A stretch of DNA of 15,180 nt from Candidatus Altimarinota bacterium (GTDB lineage: Bacteria > Patescibacteriota > Gracilibacteria > GCA-2401425 > JAJOLG01), in contig JAJOLG010000047.1 of the NCBI GenBank assembly GCA_021129445.1, forward strand, positions 1 to 15,180, written 5' to 3'. The translations under genes and the position numbers were made by a program. Below the pieces are notes generated by a model, which saw only the letters and a list, made by a program, of their open reading frames with translations, did not search any database and was not told where the DNA came from. Of this stretch, positions 1 to 7,817 are shown piece after piece. Positions within the stretch are counted from its first letter, which is position 1. Every line of letters begins with the position of its first letter.

Positions 1-57
1 TTTTTGTATTTTGAGAAAAATTTTTTTTTATTATCTCAATAAAATAATAAAAAATAA

Positions 58-966
58 ATGAGGTTAGATAATTACGTAGCAGAAGCAAAGCAAATCACAA
101 GAAGCCAGGCGCAAAATCTTTTGAAAAAAGAATGTGTAAATGTTGATTGAAAAACAATTAAGAAGAATTGATTTTCATTATTATGAAACGAGAAGATAAT
201 TATTAAAGATTTGCCAGCCAAATTGCATTCGGCACAAGCGACAAAAATGACAATTAATGTTATTTTTGAAGATGATGATTTGTTGGTTTTGAATAAAAGG
301 CAATGAATTCAGGTTTATCCTGGTGATGAAGGGGATATGACGGGGACTTTGCTTTCTGGTTTGAGATATTATTTTGCAAAAAATCCAGAAAAAGTTGAGT
401 CAGATAATGATTTAAAAGTTGAGAAAATTTGATTTATTCATCGTCTTGATAAGGATACTTCATGATGTTTGATGATAGCAAAAAATGCGGAAAGTTTGGC
501 ATTTTATCAAAAACAATTTGAAGAAAGAAATGTTGATAAATTTTATTTGGCAGCAGTTTTTTGACAAATTACACAAAAATGAAAAATTGAAGCACCAATT
601 TGAAGGTCAAAAACAGACAGGAAAAAATTTGCAGTTGTGCAAGATTGACGAGATGCAATGACTTTATTTGAGCCAATTGAATATTTGGAAAAAGAAAATA
701 TCACACTTTTAAAAGTACAAATTTTAACTTGAAGAACCCATCAGATTCGTGTTCATCTGAAATCAATTTGACATTCAATAATTTGAGATTGAACTTATTG
801 AAATGAAAAAATCAATGAAAAAATGAGAAAAAAATTTTGAATAAATTATCAAATGTTGCATTGTTTAGAAATGAGAATTGACTGAAAAAATTGAGAAAGG
901 CAAAAATTTTTTGCAAAACCGAATAAAAGTTTTAAGATTTTTGAGGAAGATTTTGTTGTGAGTTAG
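58..966 (+). CDS. RluA-family 23S rRNA pseudouridine synthase
   Basis: Converts specific uridines in rRNA (or tRNA) to pseudouridine in the cytoplasm. Read with TGA as Gly it gives 302 aa, a normal length for the RluA/RluD family. Residues 1-50 look like an S4 RNA-binding domain (starts MRLDNYVAEA). The catalytic motif HRLDKDTSG lies at 128-136 with the nucleophile Asp131; Gly136 is a TGA codon. The family signature TGRTHQIRVHL is at 224-234, and the GDGTYG motif at 243-248. The start is an ATG after an A-rich leader (AATAATAAAAAATAA) with no Shine-Dalgarno. It is followed by a short gap and two genes on the same strand, so a loose operon is possible. I cannot tell which rRNA position is modified, so no symbol is given. 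The family is certain; the subfamily is not. Confidence 0.95.
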
Positions 967-988
967 AAAAAATAATACTTTAATAGAA

Positions 989-1078
989 ATGACTAATGTT
1001 TGAACATGGATGAGTCATTGTTATATTGCAGAACATTTACAAAGAGGGATAATGATGGTGTCTGATGTAGAAAAATAA
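989..1078 (+). CDS. possible 29-aa small protein between rluA-like gene and membrane protein
   Basis: An ATG-to-TAA frame of 29 codons (starts MTNVGTWMSH, one TGA-encoded Gly) fills most of the 121-nt gap between the pseudouridine synthase and the next gene. It resembles no family I recognise. It has mixed polar residues and no membrane segment. It is included because the gap would otherwise be unexplained and its composition is less A/T-homopolymeric than other intergenic DNA here. It may equally be chance or a remnant. Confidence 0.2.
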
Positions 1079-1087
1079 TAAAAAAAT

Positions 1088-1543
1088 ATGCTAAAAAATT
1101 TATTAAAAATAATTTCATCACCAATTTGAGTATTTTGAACAATTTTAGGAATTGTAATAATAGCCATTCCTGAATATTATTTTATGAATTCGTGTTTGGT
1201 AATTTGAAATTTATGAAAAGTATTTTATAATACAGAAATAATTTTAACCATATTAAATTCAATTTTATTCTGAATTTTTTTATGATGAACTTTATATAAA
1301 ATAGATTTTTTTAGTGTAAAAAAATCTTGAATTTGATTATTATGATGATTTTTATGAGCAATTGTATCCTGATGCCCTGCTTGTAGTATCACTTTGGCAT
1401 CATATTTATGATTAGCATGAATAATATCAATTTTTCCATATCATGGAATTGAATTAAAATTTTTATCACTATTTGTGCTTTTATATGTAGATTATTCAAT
1501 TTTGAAAAATTTAGAAATGTGTGAATTAAAAATTAAAAAATAA
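1088..1543 (+). CDS. small membrane protein with a CPAC motif, unknown function
   Basis: A 151-aa protein with about four hydrophobic segments (near 12-30, 52-70, 82-100 and 104-135), so an integral membrane protein. It is rich in TGA-coded glycine. The notable element is GCPACSITLASYLG at 95-108: two cysteines (96 and 99) in a CxxC at the end of a Gly-rich membrane helix, followed by a loop FPYHGIELKFLS. Uncharacterised bacterial and archaeal membrane proteins with a CPACS motif in this position exist. The cysteines could be redox-active or bind metal, but nothing here decides that. The ATG follows an AATAATAAAAAAAT leader. lgt begins 43 nt downstream, so it may be cotranscribed with a membrane-lipid enzyme. 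The ORF is certain in code 25; the function is unknown. Confidence 0.8.
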
Positions 1544-1586
1544 TAATAAGAAGTATGAAAAAAATCCAAAAATTTATTAAAACAAA

Positions 1587-2330
1587 ATGGAAATCTTTAA
1601 TTTAACAATCTTTGGAATAACTTTTGCACCAAAATATTATGGCTTGATGTATGCTTTGTGATTTTTAATTTGATATTTAATCATCAAAAAAAGAGGATTT
1701 ATTACATGAGAAAAACTTGATGATTTGTTCATTTATTTGTTTTTATGAGTTGTTTTTTGAGGTAGATTGTGATATGTTTTGTTTTACAATTTTTCATATT
1801 ATTTAGAAAATTTTTTAGAAATTTTTAAAGTTTGGCAAGGTGGGATGAGCTTTCATTGATGAGTGATTTGAGTTGCTATTGCGGTGTTTTTTTATACAAA
1901 AAAATACAAAATTAATATTTGGAAATTGTGAGATGAAATTGCATCAGTTCTGCCAATTTGATTATTCTTTTGAAGAATTTGAAATTTTTTAAATAAAGAA
2001 TTATTGTGATTTTCACCTTATCACGGATTTTTGGCAGTTGAAAAAAATGGGAAATCTTATTTTCCATCTCCTTTATTAGAGGCATTTTTGGAGGGTATTG
2101 TTCTTTTTTGTATTCTTTATTTTATTTACAAAAATAAAAAATTTAATTGAGAGGTTTTAGCAGTGTTTTTAATTTGATATTGAATTTTTAGGATTTTTGT
2201 TGAAATGTTTTTTAGAGCGCCAGATGTGCAAATTTGATATATTTTGTGATATTTTACAATGTGAGAAATTTTATCTTTGCCGATGATTTTTATTTGAGCT
2301 GGAATTTATTTTTTTATGAGGAAAAAATAA
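1587..2330 (+). CDS. lgt: prolipoprotein diacylglyceryl transferase
   Basis: Transfers diacylglycerol from phosphatidylglycerol to the lipobox cysteine of prolipoproteins at the cytoplasmic membrane, the first step of lipoprotein maturation. The protein is 247 aa, slightly short but within family range, with about seven membrane helices. Family landmarks in order: YYGLMYALGF near 17-26, GGRLGYVLFYN near 58-68, the GGMSFHGG motif at 85-92 with the essential-type His90, the GRIGNFLNKE signature at 129-138, and the C-terminal YGIFRIFVEMFF at 198-209 before GEILS. Many of these glycines are TGA codons. The ATG is placed so that the N-terminus matches the family. A 16-aa ATG frame (1555-1605, MKKIQKFIKT...) overlaps the start in another frame and is probably incidental. 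No lipoprotein substrate is obvious in the window. Confidence 0.95.
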
Positions 2331-2420
2331 ATTTTTTTTATGGAAAAAAAATTTTTTTATGAGAAATATTTTTTTAATTGATTTTTAAAATTTTTTTTAT
2401 AAATTTTTTTAGCATTTTTT
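2331..2420. other. AT-only intergenic stretch before tRNA-Lys
   Basis: Ninety bases of A and T runs. A TATAAA at 2398-2403 sits 17 nt before the mature tRNA 5' end and could be the -10 element of its promoter. A TTGATT at 2378-2383 is present but only 14 nt away, so the -35 is doubtful. A 20-codon frame from 2340 is all Phe/Lys/Leu and is not credible as a gene. Confidence 0.3.
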
Positions 2421-2496
2421 GGAAGATTAGCTCAGTCGGTAGAGCAGAAGCCTCTTAAGCTTTTGGCCGTGGGTTCGAGTCCCACATCTTCCACCA
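2421..2496 (+). tRNA. tRNA-Lys (anticodon CUU), CCA encoded
   Basis: A complete cloverleaf can be folded by eye. The acceptor GGAAGAT pairs with ATCTTCC. The D stem GCTC/GAGC encloses AGTCGGTA. The anticodon stem GAAGC/GCTTT has a loop CTCTTAA giving anticodon CUU at positions 34-36. The variable loop is TGGCC. The T stem GTGGG/CCCAC has loop TTCGAGT. Discriminator A is followed by a genomic CCA. It decodes AAG, a minor lysine codon in this AAA-dominated genome. Its GC content is sharply higher than the surrounding DNA, as expected for a structural RNA. Confidence 0.97.
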
Positions 2497-2669
2497 TTCG
2501 GGATTAAAAAGAGTTTCAAGTCTTAATAAGTTTGATTATTTTTTTTCATTAGAAGAAAAAAATATTTTCGATGAAAATTTTTTGGAAGAAAAAACAAAAA
2601 ATTTTGAGAAAAATTTTAGTGAAATTGAGAAAATTTTTTTAAAAAAATTGACAAAATAATATTTTTTAG
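2497..2669 (+). other. intergenic stretch with an open frame lacking a start; possible gene remnant
   Basis: Directly after the tRNA one frame stays open until TAA near 2660 and translates to a plausible-looking acidic/lysine-rich segment (...SLNKFDYFFSLEEKNIFDEN...FLEEKTKNFEKNF...). It has no ATG, GTG or TTG start and runs back into the tRNA 3' end, so it cannot be an intact gene. It may be the eroded 3' end of an older gene. A TTGACA at 2648-2653 at its end is a candidate -35 element for the cluster that follows. No clear terminator was seen. Confidence 0.3.
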
Positions 2670-2694
2670 TTAGTTGAGACTAAGTCTCAACTAA
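2648..2694 (+). promoter_or_regulatory. candidate promoter overlapped by a perfect palindrome (probable Fur-family operator)
   Basis: A perfect inverted repeat, TTAGTTGAGACT-A-AGTCTCAACTAA, spans 2670-2694 (12-bp arms, one central base) and ends 13 nt before the ATG of the Fur-family gene. Its core TGAGACT-A-AGTCTCA has the 7-1-7 layout typical of Fur/Zur/PerR boxes and keeps their outer TGA...TCA. A consensus -35 TTGACA sits at 2648-2653. The expected -10 position falls inside the palindrome, although no good -10 hexamer is visible. The layout suits repression of the whole cluster by its first gene. It lacks a T-tract, so it is not a simple terminator. The palindrome is seen directly; its role as operator is inferred. 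Confidence 0.65.
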
Positions 2695-2707
2695 TTAGAA
2701 ATAAAAA

Positions 2708-3106
2708 ATGAACTATAAAGATATTTTAAAAAAGAATTGAATTAGTTTAACCAAACAAAGATTAGAAATTCTTGGTAAAATTGAAAAATTTCATCATTTT
2801 TCTTATATTGATTTACAAAATCAATTAAAAAATACATGAAGAGCTAGTATTTTTAGGAATTTAAAATTGTTTAATGAGGTTTGAATTATTAGAATAATAG
2901 ACTATACAGAATGAGCAATTAAATATGAATTAAATGATGACACCGTACATCATGAACATATGAAGTGTTGAAGTTGTAATGAAATTTCTGAATTTGATGA
3001 TAGTGAACTACATAGTCTTTTTGAAAAAATTTCAAAAAAAAATAATTTTAAATTAAAAAAACATTCACTTTTATTTGAGTGAGTTTGTGTAAATTGCAAT
3101 AATTAA
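2708..3106 (+). CDS. Fur-family metal-responsive transcriptional regulator
   Basis: A 132-aa protein of typical Fur/Zur/PerR length. Residues 1-75 form the winged helix (LTKQRLEILGKIEKF... then a recognition region NTGRASIFRNLKLFNEVGI at 42-60, resembling the family's ATVYRTLxxLxxxGl). The metal-sensing half has a His-rich stretch HHEHMKCGSC (81-90) and two CxxC pairs, Cys87/Cys90 and Cys127/Cys130, the standard structural Zn4Cys site. This tells Fur family but not which metal (Fe, Zn, Ni, Mn or peroxide) is sensed. It is the first gene after the perfect palindrome at 2670-2694, so autoregulation and control of the six following genes are likely. The next ATG is 13 nt downstream. Regulators of this kind are scarce in reduced CPR genomes, which strengthens the link to the neighbouring metal-type genes. 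Confidence 0.92.
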
Positions 3107-3119
3107 TAATAAAAAATAT

Positions 3120-4091
3120 ATGAGAATAGCATTTATGTGAAAATGATGAAGTTGAAAAACTACAGTTACAACATCTTTTTTGAAATATATTACAAAAGAA
3201 AGAGCCGATAAACAAAAACTAATTTTTGATGTTGATATAAATTCTCATTTGTTTAAAGAATATTCTTTAAATAAAAATGATATTAATTTTTTTTCTTGAG
3301 ATTTTTTAAAAATAGCAGATATTTTTGAGCCTGAATTTAAAAAAACATACGATTTAGACTTCATACCGAGTTTTTGAACTTTACCAATAAATAAAAATAC
3401 AAATCTAATTAAATGAGATTTATTTAATCATGATTTTGTAAAAAAATATTGATATGATTTGGATTCAACTACAAAACTTTTTACTTTGTGAAATTATATT
3501 ACAAAAAAGACTCAAATTTGAGAATGCTATCATTCTTTGTTAAACTCTTATGAACTATTGTTGCACAGAATTATTGATGACAAAAATTCTTATGTTATAG
3601 CTGATACTACAGCCTGAATAGATAATTTATGAACATCTTTATGTTTGTGATATGATATTACAATATTTGTAGTAGAGCCTTCTGAAAGGAGTGTAAGTGT
3701 TTATAAAGATTACATAAATACAGCGTGAATAGATACAGAAAGTGTATTTGTACTATGAAATAAAATAGAAGATGAAGATGATCTTGATTACATAAATAAA
3801 AATGTAAAAACTGATAAATTATTATGATTTTTAAAATTTAATAAAAAAATAAATAGAGATGAGTGAGCTGATAGATATGAATTATTTATTGAAGATAATT
3901 TATCGATATTTAATACTATTTTAGAAAAACTTGATAGCGCTGATAAAAACTGGAATTCATATTATAACCGAGTTCACAAGCTCTTTATTGATGAATCTAA
4001 ATCGTGGTTTAGCTCTTTTTATAATAAAGATTTAGAAAAAATACTAACACTTGATAAAAATTTAATAAATAAAATACAAAAATGAGAATAG
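3120..4091 (+). CDS. CooC-like P-loop ATPase, first tandem copy
   Basis: A 323-aa ATPase of the SIMIBI class. The deviant Walker A GKGGSGKTT lies at 7-15, with signature Lys8; all its glycines are TGA. Switch I FDVD is near 36-39. The Walker B/switch II region VIADTTAGIDNLG is at 159-171, then FVVEPSERSVSVYKDY (183-198) and LGNK (212-215). The order AGI(D/E)xLG ... VVEPS.RS ... GNK matches CooC, the ATPase that helps insert nickel into CO dehydrogenase. CooC carries a CxC nickel-binding motif between the switches; here the equivalent region reads GECYHSLLN, with Cys136 and His138. The C-terminal ~60 aa, rich in aromatic residues, extend beyond usual CooC length. All 18 glycines are TGA. Its 3' end overlaps the next gene by 10 nt, indicating translational coupling. 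The client protein is unknown. Confidence 0.85.
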
Positions 4092-5029
4092 CCTTTTTAT
4101 GAAAATGATGAAGTTGAAAAACAACTTTATCATGAAATTTCGCAAATTATTTAAATGCCAAAAATAAAAAAGTGTTACTGGTTGATGCTGATATTAATAT
4201 GCATTTAAATACATTAGTTTGAATCGATAGGAAAAATATAAAACCACTTTCAGACAACTGAAAATTAATAGAAAATTATATTAATAAAAATAGGAGCGAT
4301 GTTGAAAATATTCCATTTATTGGATCTATGCCACCTACTTTAAAATCAAATTTCATAAAATGAATTGATGATGAATTTTTAAATCAAATATCTTGCACAA
4401 ATGATAAATGATTAAAATTTATGGCAATTTGAAATTATAATGACAGTGATGTTTGAGTAAATTGTTATCATACAAAAACAGATAATTATATAAAATTTTT
4501 AAATCATTTTTTAGATAAAAATGATGATATTATGATTGCTGATAGTGTAACTTGAATTGATAACATATGAAATCCATTAATATATTCTTATGATTTAAAT
4601 GTGATAGTTGTTGAACCAAATCAAAAATCTTTATGAATTTACAAAGATTTTATAAAAGGTTTAGAAAATTTATGAATCGATTTAAATCTAAAAGTTGTTT
4701 GAAATAAAGTTATGGATGATGAAGATATTTTATTTTTGAAAAAAAATATAAAATCTGAGCATTTTTTATGCTATCTTAAAAAATCAAAAAATATGAAAAA
4801 TTTTGATAGATGAGATGAAGAATGATTATGATTATTTATGAAAGAACATGAAGATATTTTTGATAAAATATATAATCATTTAATTAGTGTTAAAAAAGAT
4901 TACGAAAAATATTATAAAAATATTTTAGATAATCATAAATTCGTTTCTAATTCTTACTATAATGATTATTACAATATAGATTTTAATAAATTTATAGATC
5001 CTGATTTTAATTTTAATAAAGTATTATAA
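4082..5029 (+). CDS. CooC-like P-loop ATPase, second tandem copy
   Basis: A 315-aa paralogue of the preceding gene. The first 15 residues match except position 6 (MRIAFL versus MRIAFM), including Walker A GKGGSGKTT at 7-15. The DNA at the two starts is also nearly identical, so the pair arose by tandem duplication and has diverged further in. Later landmarks: VDAD (34-37), the Cys-Tyr-His motif VNCYH (126-130) in the place of the CooC nickel-binding CxC, IADSVTGIDNIGN (152-164), VIVVEPNQKS (174-183) and VVGNK (205-209). The C-terminal region from about 255, rich in Tyr and Asn, resembles that of the first copy in length and style. ATPases of this class act as dimers, so a heterodimer of the two copies is an attractive guess. 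The stop TAA shares one base with the next ATG. Confidence 0.85.
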
Positions 5030-6495
5030 TGGAATATGCTTCAATAAAACCTTTTCTTCATGAAAAAGTAGAAAAAATTATAAATAATACAGAAAAATTA
5101 TTTGATTTATCATGACTCCATAATGGACCTATTCATGTTTTAGTGCCAGAAATAATGAATGATAATATAAAAGCTTTTAATAAAGTTTTTGATGATTTAG
5201 AAATGAATTGAATTATTAAATATGCTCATAAGACTAATAAGTCAAAAGCTTTATTGTTTCAAGCTTATAAGAATAATTTGTGAGTAGATGTTGCAAGTGA
5301 AGAAGAATTAAAAAATGTTTTATCTGTTTGATTTACATGAGATAAAATTAGCTGTACTTGACCAAAAAGTAAATCATTTTTATTTTTAGCATTATCACAT
5401 AAATGTCTAATTAGCATTGATAATTTAGATGAAATAAAAAAAATTATAGAATTAAGTGAAAAATTTAATTTTAAAAAAGTAAATATTTTAATTCGTTTTC
5501 ATGATTTATCTTGAAATGACAGAAAGCTTGTAAAGAAAAATACAAAATTTTGAATATCTAAAAATAATTTATTGGAAGTTTTAGATATTATTAAAGATTT
5601 TAAATTTATAGATATAAAATGAGTTCATTTTCATTATGATGAGCATCAACATGAAATAAAATCATGAAGTATCAATGATGCCCTTTCTGTTATAAAAAAA
5701 CTTTACGAGAATAACTATTCTCCAACTATAATAGATATTTGATGAGGTTTTAGAGGAAGAGAACTTGATTCTAAATTAGAATGGAGTAATTACATAGATT
5801 TTTTATCTGATAAAAGAAGAAAAAAATTTGATACTCATACTTGGTGAAACTGATGATATTGAATAAAAGTAAATGAAAGATGATGAATAGATTGAAGAGA
5901 ATTTGTTGAAAAAAGATATAGAGAAGTAGATAATTATGATTTTTTATCTAAAATTTTAAAAAAAGATTTTAAAAATTGATATACTTTATACGAAGAAATA
6001 AATGATTCAATGCTTAATTTAATGATAGAGCCATGATACTCTTTGTCGAGTAATACGTGATTTTCTATATTCAGAGTAGATTGATATAAAACTGTTTCTT
6101 CATGAGATGAGGCAATAATTATAAATTGAAATATTTTAAATCTTTCTAGTAAAATGTGGGAATATTTTGCTGATCCAATACATTTAATAAAAGATAAAAA
6201 AATAGAAAATAATAAAAATAATTTAGAAAAAAATATTAATCCTGAAGAATTTTATTGATACATACTTTGAAATCTTTGTAGGGATGATGATATTTTAATT
6301 AAAAGAAAAATTTATTTCAAACAAAAACCAGAAGAATGAGATTTAATAATTTTTCCAAATACATCTTCATATGTATCAGATTTTGAAGATTGAAGCCCTA
6401 TAATGCAAAATAAATGAAAAAAATTTGTAGCAACTGTAAAAGAGTGAAATGTAAAATTTTACGAAGATAATTTATATAACTTAATTAATTTATAA
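5029..6495 (+). CDS. Y4yA-family PLP-dependent enzyme (fold type III, decarboxylase-like)
   Basis: A 488-aa enzyme of the alanine racemase/ornithine-diaminopimelate decarboxylase fold. The PLP lysine is in YAHKTNKSKALL, at Lys68. GVDVAS follows at 85-90, then SCTGPKSK (108-115), GVHFHYDE (198-205), the phosphate-binding IDIGGGF (235-241), IEPGYSLSSNTG (333-344), and a C-terminal LGNLCRDDD (413-421) with FPNTSSYVSDFED (442-454). That last part, with LGNLC and a Tyr in place of the usual YD of DAP decarboxylase, matches what I recall of the Y4yA group named after a Rhizobium symbiosis-plasmid gene, whose members sit beside cysteine-synthase-like genes in siderophore-type clusters. An amino-acid decarboxylase reaction is the best guess; the substrate is unknown. 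Its start overlaps the previous stop, and the next gene starts 3 nt after its own. Confidence 0.85.
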
Positions 6496-6498
6496 AAC

Positions 6499-7809
6499 AT
6501 GATTTATAATAATATTTCTGAGCTTATTTGAAATACACCAATACTAAAATTGCCAGATAATTACGCTGGGATTAAAAATATAGAAATTTATGCAAAGCTG
6601 GAACATATGAATCCATTTGGTTCGTTAAAGGATAGAATTGCAAAAAATATGTTTGATGAAATCAAAGATGACGTTAAGGCCTCTGGTAAGACAATAATTG
6701 AAGCTTCTAGTTGAAATACATGAAAAGCTTTATCGATATTGTGCTCCACAAATCAAATTCCATTTAAGGCTATAACAAATAGAATAAAAATACCAGAAAT
6801 GAGAATGGCAATGCAGTGTACTTGATGTGAAATAGAGGAGCTTCCATGACTTTCAGATTGTCCAGATTTAAATGATCCAAATAGTTACACGACATTTGCT
6901 GATAATTTAGCAAAAGGTGAGCCTGAAAAATATCATTATACAGATCAATATTTTAATGAAAAAAATTGGCAAGCCCATTATAAATCATGACAGGAGGTTA
7001 TTGGTGACTTATGAGAAGTTGATTATTTTTTCTCAATGTTATGAACAACTTGATCATCTTTTTGAATGTGAAAAGCTTTTAGAGAAAAAAATGAAAATAC
7101 TGAAATATATTGAGTTGTAGCAAAATCTTGAGAACATATTCCTTGAGCAAGAAATTCAAATGAGCTCTGGGAAGTGTGATTTTATGATAGAGATTTTTAT
7201 ACTGATATTTTACTTGAAACTTGAAAATGAGCTACTGATTGATCAATTAAGTTGATTCAAGACTTATGATTATTAGCTTGACCAACTGCCTGATGAACTT
7301 TTACCTCAGCTTTAAAAAAGTTAAAAGAATTAGATAAAAAATTGGATTGAACGAAAGAGAAGAAAAAAGCTGTTTTTTTAGTTTGTGACAGAGTGGAGTT
7401 GTATTTTAATTATTTAAACGGTGTTTCACCTGAAATTTTTTCTGAATCCACGTCTTCAAGAAAAAAAGTTTCAGATATGAAATCTGAAACAGATAAAGAA
7501 TTTATTTTAAGTTCCGACTTTGTAGAAAAAAATAAAGATGATTTTATTATGATTGATATCAGATGAAATTTTCCATATTCAATATGACACATCGAGTGAT
7601 CTTTAAATATAATCGATGAACATTTAACTTCTATGGTTGAAGAGTGAAAAGTTTTTCCTAAAAAGAAAAAATTATTAATTATTTGTAGAATCTGAAAAAA
7701 CTCTGCCCAATATGTAAATTTTTTAAGAGAACAGTGATATGAAGCTTTTATGCTTGCTTCGTGATTAAGCTGATGGAAAAAAGACTGATTAAATCTTATT
7801 AAGGATTAG
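6499..7809 (+). CDS. cysteine-synthase-like PLP enzyme fused to a rhodanese domain
   Basis: A 436-aa two-domain protein. Residues 1-300 are a fold type II PLP enzyme related to CysK and SbnA: IGNTPILKL near 10-18, PLP lysine Lys44 in NPFGSLKDR, the substrate loop SSGNTG at 70-75, a phosphate-binding loop GTTGSS at 182-187 in place of GTGGT, and GPTAGG at 261-266. After a lysine-rich linker, residues 335-436 form a rhodanese: IDIRGNFPYSIGHIEGSLNI (352-371) and the active-site loop CRIGKNS with Cys396, then SGLSGWK. The catalytic cysteine is present, so sulfur transfer is possible. YTDQYFN and DYFFSMLGTTGS resemble SbnA, the enzyme making the precursor of L-2,3-diaminopropionate, more than plain CysK. 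Fusion to rhodanese suggests that sulfur, persulfide or a thiol product is involved. The methyltransferase gene follows after 8 nt. Confidence 0.88.
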
Positions 7810-7817
7810 AATCTTTT

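Noticed and set aside
11-39. TTGAGA...TCTCAA inverted repeat before the first gene, sharing six bases with the Fur-type palindrome
   Set aside because: The arms are only 6 bp, the spacing (17 nt) is wrong for a 7-1-7 operator, and the interior is just A and T runs. Chance in AT-rich DNA, or the weak end of an upstream gene.
1555-1605. 16-aa frame overlapping the lgt start
   Set aside because: No conserved features; the lgt start at 1587 already fits the family N-terminus. Kept only as a remark under lgt.
2340-2402. 20-codon frame (MEKKFFYEKY...) before the tRNA
   Set aside because: Made of Phe/Lys/Leu codons from A and T runs, with a likely tRNA promoter inside it.
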